A DNA stretch of 24,305 nt from an uncultured Candidatus Competibacteraceae bacterium (GCA_937872125.1 CALMNY010000384.1:1-24305); one strand, 5' to 3'. Numbered from the stretch's first letter, positions 1 to 7,893 are shown. Program-made: numbers and translations. The notes: generated by a model not told the origin, from the sequence alone.

Positions 1-131
1 TGGAACGCATCGAACTCGAGCTTGAAACGCCTTCGGATCAGTATACCGAGACGCTCAAGAAACAGCGTCTGCACCTGAAGGATGAGATTTACGCGATCTT
101 GCGCCAGACACGAGCGCGAGATCAGGCCTGA
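1..131 (+). CDS. C-terminal end of a DUF465/YdcH-like small protein (partial)
   Basis: An open frame enters from the left edge (first whole codon at position 3) and stops with TGA at 129-131. The 42 visible residues are charged and helical, and the stretch LKKQRLHLKDEIYAIL matches the typical C-terminal half of the DUF465/YdcH family, small proteins of about 70-80 residues built as a helical hairpin (known of the family: function not firmly established). The start lies outside the window. A rho-independent terminator follows 33 bases after the stop, so this is probably the last gene of its transcript. The family call rests on a short segment; another small coiled-coil protein is possible. Confidence 0.6.
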   Translation, partial: ERIELELETPSDQYTETLKKQRLHLKDEIYAILRQTRARDQA

Positions 132-164
132 AGTCGGGTTTCCCCAACCGGTTCGCCACGCGCG

Positions 165-199
165 CCGGGCCGTTGCGCGCAACGCCCGGTGTTTTCATT
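165..199 (+). terminator. Rho-independent terminator after the DUF465-like gene
   Basis: Arms CCGGG + CGTTG (165-169, 171-175) pair with CAACG + CCCGG (180-184, 185-189), leaving one bulged C at 170 and a CGCG loop. A T-rich tract (TTTTCATTTTT) follows on the plus strand. There is no T tract on the other side, so it acts on rightward transcripts. Confidence 0.8.
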
Positions 200-210
200 T
201 TTCACAGATT

Positions 211-564
211 TTAAAAGACCGGCGGCGTGGAACTGTCACTGGTAGAATTCGCCGACGCTGCGATTCGGGTTCGGCTGCGCCGGGGTCGTTCGCCGGGCGT
301 GCCCGGCTCAGTCGGCGCCAGCGGAACCTGACGCGATAAAGTTGGCGTCCGGCTGGATTCAGGCGCAGTCCCACCGCGCGCCCGCCGTAGCCAGCCCAGC
401 ACCCGGTGCTCTACCGCATCCTGTCCAACTGGCGTCAAATCCCGGAAGATCAGCGCGCCGACTCCCAGCAGCAAGGTTAATCCGCCCAGAAAGGTCACCA
501 GCGGCTGCAGGAAGGCGATGGCCAGCATAGCCAGTGCGGCCAGCACGATATGTCGAATTTTCAT
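211..564 (-). CDS. Small membrane protein of unknown function, paired with the PP2C phosphatase
   Basis: 117 residues, no family recognised. The start is the ATG at 564, whose ATGA overlaps the stop of the phosphatase gene (561-563); a GGAGG ribosome site lies just upstream inside that gene, so the two are translationally coupled. The first 42 residues (MKIRHIVLAALAMLAIAF...) are strongly hydrophobic and form one long or two short membrane helices, followed by a cytoplasmic or periplasmic tail rich in Arg, Pro, Ser and Thr (about residues 60-117), probably disordered. The Ser/Thr-rich tail next to a phosphatase and opposite kinase genes could be a phosphorylation target; that is inference only. 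Confidence 0.7.
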   Translation of the reverse strand: MKIRHIVLAALAMLAIAFLQPLVTFLGGLTLLLGVGALIFRDLTPVGQDAVEHRVLGWLRRARGGTAPESSRTPTLSRQVPLAPTEPGTPGERPRRSRTRIAASANSTSDSSTPPVF

Positions 565-1547
565 GGAGTGTCCTCCAACGGCGGATTTTCCACCCCACCG
601 GGGCGGCGTAACAGAATAATCGTACAATTATCATCCGGCTGGCTGTGTTGCCGGCGAATATCCTCGGCCAATTCGACCAGCAGTGCGTCCGCCAATTCGT
701 CGAGCGGGCGATCCGGCCGCCCCAGCAGCGCCGGCCAGCGTTGGATGAACTCCTGGGGTTTATCGAGATGCCAGAGACCGTCGCTGGCGAGCACATAGAC
801 CCAGCCTGATTCCAGGGTCAAAGTACGGCGATCATCCAGTCCGCGCAGGAACAGCGGCAGGTTGCCTTCGTGCAACGCGAACAGATCTTCGGCGATGGCT
901 TCGGAGTAAAGCTGAGACGCGCCGAGCGTGCTGCCTAATATGAAAGCCTGGCTGATCTGGGAATTGGTTTTCACATGAACATATTGCATCCAATTCGCGC
1001 TATCTATCAGGCCGAGCAGCGCCATGTGGGTAGCCGGTACGTGGTCTATGGTCAGGCACTGGGCTCGCCGCGTGTTCACCGCATACAGCCGCGAATCACC
1101 GACGTGAAACAACAGGGCAGGGCCGCTGGAAGGAATTTCAAGGAGTGTCAGCGTACAGCCGGTTTCCAGCCCGGCGGCTTGAAATTGCCGATACAGCCGG
1201 CAGTGCAGAGCATCCAGGTTGCGGGAAATCGAATCCAGATCCATGGTGGCGGGAAGATCGAGCAGGCCCTCAACTGCCTTTTCAGCGGCCTCACGACCGT
1301 GACTGTGACCGCCCATGCCATCGAGAACGGCCAGCCGCCGGTGTCCGGCTGGCCAGTCGGCCAGCCGCAGTTGGGTTTCCCGTTCCCGCCACAGCATGTG
1401 GGCCCACCCCTGCGTATCGATGACGAGGTAATTGTCCTGATTTTCCGAGCGGCCATGGCCGGTGGGCGAGCGTACCGAGCGCACCGCGATTTCCAGGGGC
1501 TGGTGGGGTAATAAAAACATCGGGTTAAGCGCATCCGTGGTAGTCAT
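561..1547 (-). CDS. PP2C-family (PPM) Ser/Thr protein phosphatase
   Basis: 328 residues, soluble, with the full set of PPM motifs: SENQDNY (34-40), the metal-binding LAVLDGMGGH (72-81), HVGDSRLY (148-155), ASDGLW (254-259) and DDNCT (305-309). The metal-binding aspartates D76, D256 and D305 are all present, so an active Mn/Mg-dependent phosphoserine/phosphothreonine phosphatase of the Stp1/PrpC/PppA type is expected in the cytoplasm. It is longer than the usual 240-260 residues because of an insertion around 45-70. It diverges from the pseudokinase gene across 206 bases and overlaps the small membrane protein gene by four bases. By context it should reverse phosphorylation by the kinase at 8050-10050. 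The ribosome site before 1547 is weak; the ATG at 1520 is an alternative start. Confidence 0.93.
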   Translation of the reverse strand: MTTTDALNPMFLLPHQPLEIAVRSVRSPTGHGRSENQDNYLVIDTQGWAHMLWRERETQLRLADWPAGHRRLAVLDGMGGHSHGREAAEKAVEGLLDLPATMDLDSISRNLDALHCRLYRQFQAAGLETGCTLTLLEIPSSGPALLFHVGDSRLYAVNTRRAQCLTIDHVPATHMALLGLIDSANWMQYVHVKTNSQISQAFILGSTLGASQLYSEAIAEDLFALHEGNLPLFLRGLDDRRTLTLESGWVYVLASDGLWHLDKPQEFIQRWPALLGRPDRPLDELADALLVELAEDIRRQHSQPDDNCTIILLRRPGGVENPPLEDTP

Positions 1548-1652
1548 GGGGTCAGGCCGGCGGGTTTCGTGGAGTTGTGGAGGCTGCGAAAGCAGGCGCG
1601 GTTGAGCATGGGATCAATCCAGTCCGCCGATCCGCATCGCCCCGGCGCGTGG

Positions 1653-1701
1653 TGGTTTATCCTCTGCTAAACTAACAATAATAATGCGACACTCATGCGA
1701 C
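1653..1701. promoter_or_regulatory. Candidate control region between divergent phosphatase and pseudokinase genes
   Basis: The 206-base divergent gap (1548-1753) is GC-rich apart from one AT-rich patch at about 1656-1685 (AACAATAATAAT), the only plausible -10-like sequence for the rightward operon. A 7-base direct repeat ATGCGAC occurs at 1684-1690 and 1695-1701, an 11-base period that places both copies on one face of the helix. No good -35 hexamer is visible, so the exact promoter is uncertain. Confidence 0.25.
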
Positions 1702-1753
1702 TTGGTATTGTGCTACACCAACCCATCTTCGAAACCATCTGACGATAAGACTT

Positions 1754-4414
1754 ATGGATCTCGAAAAGCATTCTGAATCACTCGCGCAAGCGCACGCTGC
1801 CGACGGGTCAACCGCAACCGACGGAGCAGGGCCTGATAAATCGTCTCTGGCCATGAGCGGGACAGGGGCAGAAGGCGAGGCTTCCGCACCGGCGAATGTC
1901 GAGGGACTCTTCGGCGTGGAAGCGGAGTCCGCCGTTTTGGCGGGTGGCCCTGAAATCCTGACGGCCGGGATGGTGATCGGGCCGGCTCGACGCCGGCTTC
2001 GCCTGGTGAGTGCTCTGAGTGACCAGGGTCTGGTCTGGCTGGTGCGAGTAGCGGCCCCAGCCCCGGACGCCGGAGAAGCGGCGCCAGATGAGTTTCGGGC
2101 GATCAAGATTTTCCTGCCCAGCGTAGCCGGCGATCGGGAAGTCGAGCGCGACGAACGGGCGCAACGGGCCGATGTGATTAACTTGCGCAGTTACCTGGCC
2201 AAAATCAAGGCGCGCGTGGATCTGGCGCTGAAGCTGAACCATCCGCATATCGCCCGCGCGTATGGGTGGTGGCATGGGGCTGACGGCTGGCCGTTCGTCG
2301 AGATGGAATACGTGGATCACCAGTATGGCCACAGCCTGAAGCAACTGTTGGTCGAACAGGGTCGGAACGGTTTTCCGCTGGAGGCGGTGCTGGGCTGGCT
2401 GCGGCCCGTTGCCGCTGCGTTGGATTACGGTCGCCGCGACTACCGCCTGGCCCATCAACACCTCGACGCCGATATGGTGTTCATCACGATGTCGGGAGAG
2501 GTTAAGTTGCTGGGGTTTGGCCTGGCGGCTGAACCTCGAGAACCACGCAGCGTGCTGTTCAGTGCTGGCGATGCAACCGAAGCAGCCAGCCTGGTGGAAT
2601 CGGTGGCCGCCGAAACTACGTTCCGCCGTGACGTGTTTGCCTTGGCGCTCCTGGTTTACCAGTTGCTGATGGGGCGGAGCGTCTATGAGATTCAGGGTTC
2701 GCAGCCGAACACAGTGCCGCGCCCTGCCGGCTTGACGGATGAGGCCTGGCGCGTGCTGCGTCGGGGGTTGGCCTATCCCAGCGAACTGTGCCCGGTTGAT
2801 GCTGGCCGATTTGTCCGTGAGCTGGAAGCCGCACAGCCCCTGGCAGACAGCGGGCGCGGGCGCGCTACGGGATGGAAGCGGTGGGGTGTGGCGGCGGGTT
2901 TGGGGCTGGCGATCCTCCTGGGCGCTTATGCGCTGATCGGGCGCCATCCTGACGGTTCGGCGCCAGAGCCGCCACCCAGCAGTGAAGCCGCTTCGCCGGC
3001 GCCCGCCGCCAGCTTGCCAGTATCAGCTCAGGACGCGGAGCGCGAGCTTGACCTGCAAGCGTTTGAGGCGGCTAAACGGATGAATACGCTGCCGATGTAC
3101 CGACTCTACCTGCAGCGGTGCCCACGCTGTGGGTACGAGAAGGAAGCGCGCGCCGCGATCACGCGCCTGGAGACCGAGGAGAAAATCAGCCGACTCAAAA
3201 CCGAGTTTGACAAGTTGGCGCAGGGGTTGGTGGGCGAAGGGCGCAGCGAACCGGGCGACGCGGCGTTGTCACGGTTGGAGGCGCTGGAAGCGTTGGTGCC
3301 TGATGATCCTCTGATTGCTGAGGGCCGCCGGCGGTTGGCGCTGGGCTGGGCGGCGCTGGCGCAGGCGAGTCTGAATCAGAAAGACTTGGCCGGCGCCCGG
3401 AAATGGTTGAAAAAGGCCCAGGCGACCGAGCCAAAACAGCTTGAACTGACCCGGTTGACCCAGGTTCTGGAGCAGGCCGAGACTGAAGAACAGGTTCGAC
3501 GGCTCGACGCCGAGACGTTCACTGTCGCACAACGCGCCAACAACCGCCGCGCTTATTGGACCTATCTGGAGCGCTGTGCGCCGACAACGTGCAGCCACGA
3601 AAAAGAAGCTAAAGAGGCGCTAGCCCGGCTGGCGCCAGCAAATCCCGTGGTGCGGGATCGGCTGAGCGATGGTTCGCCAGGTCCGGATCTGGTCAAGATT
3701 TCAGCCGGTGGATTCATGATGGGATCGCCGCCTCATGAGAAAGGCCGGTACAACGACGAGGCGCCGCGGACCGCGCGGATCGAGAAAGCGTTCGCTATCG
3801 GCAAATACGAGGTAACGTTCCAGGACTATGATCGCTTTGCGGCGGCCTCGGGTCGGCCGCGGCCGAACGACCAGGGCTGGGGCCGCGACCGACGGCCGGT
3901 GATCAACGTCTCCTGGAAGGATGCGATGGCTTATGTGGACTGGCTGTCGAAGCAGACCGGCGCGCGCTATCGCCTGCCAACCGAGGCGGAATGGGAATAT
4001 GCAGCGCGGGCCGGCGTGACGGCCAGCCGGTACTGGGGCGATAACTCTGATGAGGGTTGTGCTTACGCCAATGCGGCCGATCTGGATGGTCAACGGAAAT
4101 TTGTCGGCTGGACCGTGATGAAATGTCACGATGGCCAGGTGTACACGGCGCCGGCCGGCAGTTACCGCGACAATGATTTTGGCCTGTATGACATGCTCGG
4201 CAATGTGATGGAATGGACCTGTTCCCTGTACGACAAGGATAGCCCGGCGCCGATTCAGCAGTGCCAGGAAGCGGCTGGCGATCAGCAGTTCGTGGTGCGC
4301 GGCGGTTCGTGGAACGATGAGCCGCGCAATGTCCGGCTGGCCGACCGGCATCGCACCAAGCCCGATTTCCAGGATTACTTCCTGGGGTTCCGCCTGGTTC
4401 GGGAGTTGCCCTAG
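1754..4414 (+). CDS. Membrane pseudokinase fused to a periplasmic FGE-sulfatase-fold (SUMF1-like) domain
   Basis: 886 residues. An acidic N-terminal leader (1-75) precedes a Hanks-type kinase fold (about 76-365). The ATP-binding lysine is kept (AIK, K118), but the glycine loop lacks GxGxxG, the catalytic HRDLKPxN reads HQHLDADM (234-241) and DFG reads GFG (254-256), so catalysis should be lost. One membrane helix lies at about 377-395. Outside follow two related repeats (about 429-475 and 581-630), each with a cysteine pair (CPRC; CAPTTC), separated by a TPR-like helical stretch (about 476-575). The FGE-sulfatase fold fills 643-886 (RLPTEAEWEYAARAG, GLYDMLGNVMEWTC, VVRGGSW). The two cysteines that follow RGGS in true formylglycine-generating enzymes are absent, so it is probably a binding or structural domain. 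First gene of the rightward series. Likely a sensor or scaffold that controls the active kinase or the transporter (inference). Confidence 0.88.
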   Translation: MDLEKHSESLAQAHAADGSTATDGAGPDKSSLAMSGTGAEGEASAPANVEGLFGVEAESAVLAGGPEILTAGMVIGPARRRLRLVSALSDQGLVWLVRVAAPAPDAGEAAPDEFRAIKIFLPSVAGDREVERDERAQRADVINLRSYLAKIKARVDLALKLNHPHIARAYGWWHGADGWPFVEMEYVDHQYGHSLKQLLVEQGRNGFPLEAVLGWLRPVAAALDYGRRDYRLAHQHLDADMVFITMSGEVKLLGFGLAAEPREPRSVLFSAGDATEAASLVESVAAETTFRRDVFALALLVYQLLMGRSVYEIQGSQPNTVPRPAGLTDEAWRVLRRGLAYPSELCPVDAGRFVRELEAAQPLADSGRGRATGWKRWGVAAGLGLAILLGAYALIGRHPDGSAPEPPPSSEAASPAPAASLPVSAQDAERELDLQAFEAAKRMNTLPMYRLYLQRCPRCGYEKEARAAITRLETEEKISRLKTEFDKLAQGLVGEGRSEPGDAALSRLEALEALVPDDPLIAEGRRRLALGWAALAQASLNQKDLAGARKWLKKAQATEPKQLELTRLTQVLEQAETEEQVRRLDAETFTVAQRANNRRAYWTYLERCAPTTCSHEKEAKEALARLAPANPVVRDRLSDGSPGPDLVKISAGGFMMGSPPHEKGRYNDEAPRTARIEKAFAIGKYEVTFQDYDRFAAASGRPRPNDQGWGRDRRPVINVSWKDAMAYVDWLSKQTGARYRLPTEAEWEYAARAGVTASRYWGDNSDEGCAYANAADLDGQRKFVGWTVMKCHDGQVYTAPAGSYRDNDFGLYDMLGNVMEWTCSLYDKDSPAPIQQCQEAAGDQQFVVRGGSWNDEPRNVRLADRHRTKPDFQDYFLGFRLVRELP

Positions 4415-4444
4415 TTCCGATTTGCGCTCGGGCATGGATCGGTG

Positions 4445-5248
4445 ATGAGCCAGACCCTGCTGGACCGAGGAGGGCGAGGCATTGAGCGCCTGGGTCAGGC
4501 GGTTATCCGGCTGTGGGCGGAGGCGCTGGAGGATCTGGACTTTCTGGCGGTCGTATTAATGAGCGCCGGCTCGATGCCGCGCGGCGAGTGGTCCTTCCTG
4601 GTCCGGCACGTCTGGCAGCAGATTTACTTCACGGCGGTGCAGCAGGCGTATCTGTTCGCGGTAGTGGGGGTGATTATCGGGGTGCTGACCGCTTTTCCGC
4701 TGATCGTGTTCCGCATCGAGGACCCCCATCTGCTGGGGCGCATCATGCACATCATGATGTACCATCAGTTCAGTCCCATTTTGGCGGCGCTGTTTGTGAC
4801 TGGATTGTCCGGCGCGGCCATCACCGCAGAACTGGGCGAACTCCGGGCCAATCAGGCGATTGATCATCTGGCGGCGATGGGCGTCAATCCCTATAGCTTT
4901 TTCGTGCTGCCGCGCCTGATCGGCATGGTGGTGTCCCTGCCGGTGCTGGTGTTGTGCCTCAATGTCGGCGTCACCGTCGGTGCGGCGGCGATGTTGAGCC
5001 TCTATCAACATGTGCCGCCGACGGTGTTCTTTCGTGTTTGCCTGGCGGGCCTCAGTTATGGGTCGCTGGCGTTGACCGGCCTGATGGTGGTCATGCAGGC
5101 GATCCACGTCATTCTGGTGCAAACTTCGCGCGCTTTCCGGGTCGGCGCTTATGTGGATATTCCCCGGACCTTGCCCCGGGCGTTCGCCCGTTCGTTCATT
5201 GGTTGCCTGATCATTACGGTGCTTTTTTCGCTGGTGCGCTATGGTTGA
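4445..5248 (+). CDS. MlaE-type ABC permease of an MCE lipid-transport system
   Basis: 267 residues from the ATG at 4445; a GTG directly before it at 4442 could also serve. It has the MlaE/YrbE layout: an amphipathic N-terminal segment and about five membrane helices. The conserved cytoplasmic loop is present at about 120-150, GLSGAAITAELGELR followed by QAIDHLAAMGVNPYSF and then PRL, the signature of this family. Family members form the inner-membrane part of phospholipid or sterol transporters (Mla, Pqi-like, Mce) and work with an MlaF-type ATPase and an MCE protein, both encoded next. It lies 30 bases after the pseudokinase gene and overlaps the ATPase homologue gene by eight bases. The permease itself looks intact, in contrast to its ATPase partner. 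Confidence 0.92.
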   Translation: MSQTLLDRGGRGIERLGQAVIRLWAEALEDLDFLAVVLMSAGSMPRGEWSFLVRHVWQQIYFTAVQQAYLFAVVGVIIGVLTAFPLIVFRIEDPHLLGRIMHIMMYHQFSPILAALFVTGLSGAAITAELGELRANQAIDHLAAMGVNPYSFFVLPRLIGMVVSLPVLVLCLNVGVTVGAAAMLSLYQHVPPTVFFRVCLAGLSYGSLALTGLMVVMQAIHVILVQTSRAFRVGAYVDIPRTLPRAFARSFIGCLIITVLFSLVRYG

Positions 5249-5978
5249 GGCGGCGGTGCGCGTTAGCGGCTGGGTGCTGGATCGGCAGCCGGCCCCGCAG
5301 CCGTTCGATTTTCAGGCGTTGCCCGGCGAATTGTGGATGCTGGTGGGGGCGGTGGATTCGGGCCGCCGTGAACTCATTTACAGCGTCGCGGGTCTGAGCG
5401 AGCCGCAGGCCGGTCGTCTGGAATTATTCGGGCGCGACGTCGCGCGACTGGGGGCGCGCGAACGGGCGCAGTTGCACTGTCGGATCGGCGTGGTGTTGGA
5501 GCAGCCGGGACTGGTGCCGGCCTGGAGCGTATTCGAAAATCTGGCGCTGCTGGTTCGTTATCATCGCTTGGCGCCGGGTGATGCGGTCGAGGACTATGTG
5601 GTGGATTTTGTGGAATCCTGCCGGTTGCCGCCGGCCATTCTCAGCCGGCTGGCCAGCGAGTTGTCGCCACTGGAGAGCCAGTGGATCAGTCTGCTGCGCG
5701 CGCTCGTGATCCGGCCGCACCTGTTGCTGGTCAGCGCCTACCTGCCCCAGGAGACCCTGGTGGCGGGTTATAGCGTGTGGACGTTTTTCGCCGAGGTGGT
5801 CGCGCCAATGCGCATGGCTATTCTGGTGGACGCTGGCCCGCAAGCTTTGCCGATTGATGCGGCAACACGTCTGTTGGTGATGGATGAGGGAACCCTGTTG
5901 GCCGTGGGTCAGGCGGGGGAACTGGTGCGCCACCCGGATGTACGGGTCCGGCGCCATGTGAGGTTCGATCATGCTTGA
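5241..5978 (+). CDS. Degenerate ABC-transporter ATPase homologue (MlaF-like, predicted inactive)
   Basis: 245 residues with the length and order of an MlaF-type nucleotide-binding subunit, but the catalytic motifs have decayed. Walker A reads GAVDSGRR (36-43), replacing the ATP-binding Lys and the Ser/Thr by Arg. The LSGGQ signature reads LSPLE (141-145). Walker B reads LLLVSA (161-166), without Asp or the catalytic Glu. The switch histidine region (ILVDAG) also lacks His. The Q-loop (VLEQPGLVPAWSVFENLAL) and general fold are kept, and the frame is clean and overlaps both neighbours by eight bases, so this looks like a retained pseudo-ATPase rather than a decaying gene. It may be a structural coupling subunit, or it may work with an ATPase encoded elsewhere. 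Family assignment comes from fold pattern and context. Confidence 0.85.
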   Translation: MVEAAVRVSGWVLDRQPAPQPFDFQALPGELWMLVGAVDSGRRELIYSVAGLSEPQAGRLELFGRDVARLGARERAQLHCRIGVVLEQPGLVPAWSVFENLALLVRYHRLAPGDAVEDYVVDFVESCRLPPAILSRLASELSPLESQWISLLRALVIRPHLLLVSAYLPQETLVAGYSVWTFFAEVVAPMRMAILVDAGPQALPIDAATRLLVMDEGTLLAVGQAGELVRHPDVRVRRHVRFDHA

Positions 5979-7014
5979 GACGGCGATTGGCGCGCGTTAT
6001 CGGCGCTATCAGCGGGCGGTGGGCCTGTTGATTCTGGCGATGCTGGGCGTGTTGTTCGCCCTGTTGTGGATGGCCAACCGCCAGTTGGGATTTTTCAGCC
6101 AGACCTATCGCTTGCATGGTTTTCTCGACAATGTCCGCAATCTGCGGCAGACCACGCCCGTCACGCTGGCGGGGTTGAAGATCGGCGAGGTGCGCGATCT
6201 GACGATCACCGATTACAACCAGATCCGGGTTGAATTGCTTCTGTACCGCGAGTACCAGCCCCGCATCCGGGCGGACTCGACGGCACAGATCAAGACGGAT
6301 GCGCTGGGGAATGCGACCGTTGAACTCAACATGGGCGATCCGGCGCGGCCCGAGTTGGCGGATGGCGCCGCGATTCCGTTCCAGCGCGCCCCGGATCTGG
6401 AGATGGTGATGCGGCAGGCTCAGGAGCAACTGGGACAGATCGGCGTGGTGCTGGCGAACGTCAGGGCGATTACCGACGAGTTGAGGCAGCCCGAGGGCGC
6501 CCTGCTGGGGACGTTGAATACGTTCGCGCAGATGATGCGGGAGTTGTCGCCGCTGTTGCGGAATCTGACGGCGGCCAGTCAGGAAATGAACCGGTTGGCG
6601 GCGGATGCAGCGGTGGTCGGCGAGCGGATTCGGGCGGGGCAGGGGGCGCTGGGGGGGTTGACCGACAGCGCCAGCCCGCTCTCCCGCCAGATCACGGCCA
6701 GCACGCAAAAGTTGCAGGCGGTGATGACCGGTCTGGAGGCCCTGGCGGTTCAGTTGCCCGGTTACGGTCAGCGGGTCGAGCGAATTCTGCGCCAGACCGA
6801 GACGATCACCGCCAAGCTGGCGCAAGCCAGCGTGCGGATGCCAGGCCTGATGGAGCAAAGCCGGGGAGTGGGCGATAACGTGGGCGAGGTGGTGGATTCG
6901 GTCAAGCGGAGCGCCGTGCTGCGCGCCCTGACCCCGGCGGCGGATACGCCCACCGGCCCGTTGCTGGAAGCGCCCCGCGACTGGGGCGCGTTGCCGGGCG
7001 CGGCGGCGCCCTAG
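5971..7014 (+). CDS. MCE-domain (MlaD-like) substrate-binding protein
   Basis: 347 residues. A single N-terminal membrane anchor (about 17-36, VGLLILAMLGVLFALLWMA) is followed by an MCE domain (about 43-120) with the usual features: YRLHGFLDNVRNLRQTTPVTLAGLKIG-type start, a central RADSTAQIKTDALGN segment and a hydrophobic strand after it. Residues 130-320 are long amphipathic helices rich in Gln, Leu and Thr, as in MCE proteins that form a coiled-coil needle. Known role: hexameric periplasmic lipid-binding ring attached to an MlaE permease. It is translationally coupled to the ATPase homologue (eight-base overlap). The tail is Pro/Ala-rich. The lipid carried cannot be told from sequence. Confidence 0.9.
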   Translation: MLETAIGARYRRYQRAVGLLILAMLGVLFALLWMANRQLGFFSQTYRLHGFLDNVRNLRQTTPVTLAGLKIGEVRDLTITDYNQIRVELLLYREYQPRIRADSTAQIKTDALGNATVELNMGDPARPELADGAAIPFQRAPDLEMVMRQAQEQLGQIGVVLANVRAITDELRQPEGALLGTLNTFAQMMRELSPLLRNLTAASQEMNRLAADAAVVGERIRAGQGALGGLTDSASPLSRQITASTQKLQAVMTGLEALAVQLPGYGQRVERILRQTETITAKLAQASVRMPGLMEQSRGVGDNVGEVVDSVKRSAVLRALTPAADTPTGPLLEAPRDWGALPGAAAP

Positions 7015-7035
7015 TCGGTCTGGGCGCCAGCGTTG

Positions 7036-7893
7036 ATGGGCAGGTGGGCAGGCTGGGCGGCGCGAATCGCCGGCGGATGGCTGCTGATCGGCTTGACCGC
7101 GTGCGGCGGCCCGGCGGCGCTGACGCCGTTGCAGACGCAATATCAGCGCGAGGCCGAGCGCGCGCTGCGCTATCATGCGCGGGGTGAATTGCTGGCGGCG
7201 CTGGCGGCTTGCCAGGAAAGCCTGCGCTGGGCCGAGATCGCGGACGACCGGCCCGCAATGTTGACGCAGGAGTTGAATATCGGCGCGCTGGCGTTGACGC
7301 TGGGCGACTGGGCGCTGGCGGAACGCAGTTTCCAGCAGGCGCAACATATCGCCGCCGCGTTGTCTGACGCTATGAGTGGGTTGCAGGCGCGGCTGGGGCT
7401 GGCTCAGGTCCGCCTGCGGCAAGACCGGTTTGGCGATGCGCAGCGGGCCTTCGAGCAGGCGCTGGCGGAGGCGCGCGGGCGGGATGCCGTCACCGTAGTG
7501 GTGGCGCTGAACGGGCTTGGGCTGGCGCAGCAGGCTTTGGGGCAAACCCCGGCGGCGCAGGCGGCGCTGGCCGAGGCTGAATTGCTGGCCCGCGCTCAGG
7601 GCGACCCGCGCCTGCTGGCGGCGACGCTGGCCAATCAGGCCGCCTTGGCGCTGCGAACGGGCCAAGTGGAAGCGGCGGGGCAAGCCCTGGTGGAAGCGGT
7701 CGCACTGGATCGCACCGCTGAGAATATGCCGGGGCTGGCCCACGATTTGCTGCTTTTGGCGCAAGTCCGGCGCCGGCAGGGAGAAACGCGCGCCGCGCAG
7801 GAACTGGCCCGGCAGGCGCGAACTATTCTCCAGCATACCGGCCAGCCTTACCCGTTGCCTGGCGTGGACGACCGCCCGGCGGCCGGGCGTTAA
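7036..7893 (+). CDS. TPR-containing outer-membrane-type lipoprotein
   Basis: 285 residues from the ATG at 7036 (a TTG sits immediately before it). The signal sequence WLLIGLTACGG has a clear lipobox (LTAC), so the mature protein should begin with a lipidated Cys at about residue 23. The rest is almost entirely helical with at least five TPR-like units in which alanines recur at packing positions (ALALTLGDWALAERSFQQA, LGLAQQALGQTPAAQAALAEA and similar). TPR lipoproteins act as scaffolds for envelope complexes. It takes the place where many MCE operons carry a PqiC/ABC-auxiliary lipoprotein, but has no visible similarity to that family. It lies 21 bases after the MCE gene. A GC-rich palindrome ends the gene (7873-7889). 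Confidence 0.85.
   Translation: MGRWAGWAARIAGGWLLIGLTACGGPAALTPLQTQYQREAERALRYHARGELLAALAACQESLRWAEIADDRPAMLTQELNIGALALTLGDWALAERSFQQAQHIAAALSDAMSGLQARLGLAQVRLRQDRFGDAQRAFEQALAEARGRDAVTVVVALNGLGLAQQALGQTPAAQAALAEAELLARAQGDPRLLAATLANQAALALRTGQVEAAGQALVEAVALDRTAENMPGLAHDLLLLAQVRRRQGETRAAQELARQARTILQHTGQPYPLPGVDDRPAAGR

Noticed and set aside
5241..5978. Decaying pseudogene explanation for the ABC ATPase homologue
   Set aside because: The frame is uninterrupted, of normal length, and overlaps both neighbours by eight bases; substitutions fall selectively on catalytic motifs while the fold and Q-loop are kept.
7873..7889. Terminator after the TPR lipoprotein gene
   Set aside because: An 8-base palindrome (CGCCCGGC / GCCGGGCG) is present but lies inside the last codons, has almost no loop, and has no U tract.
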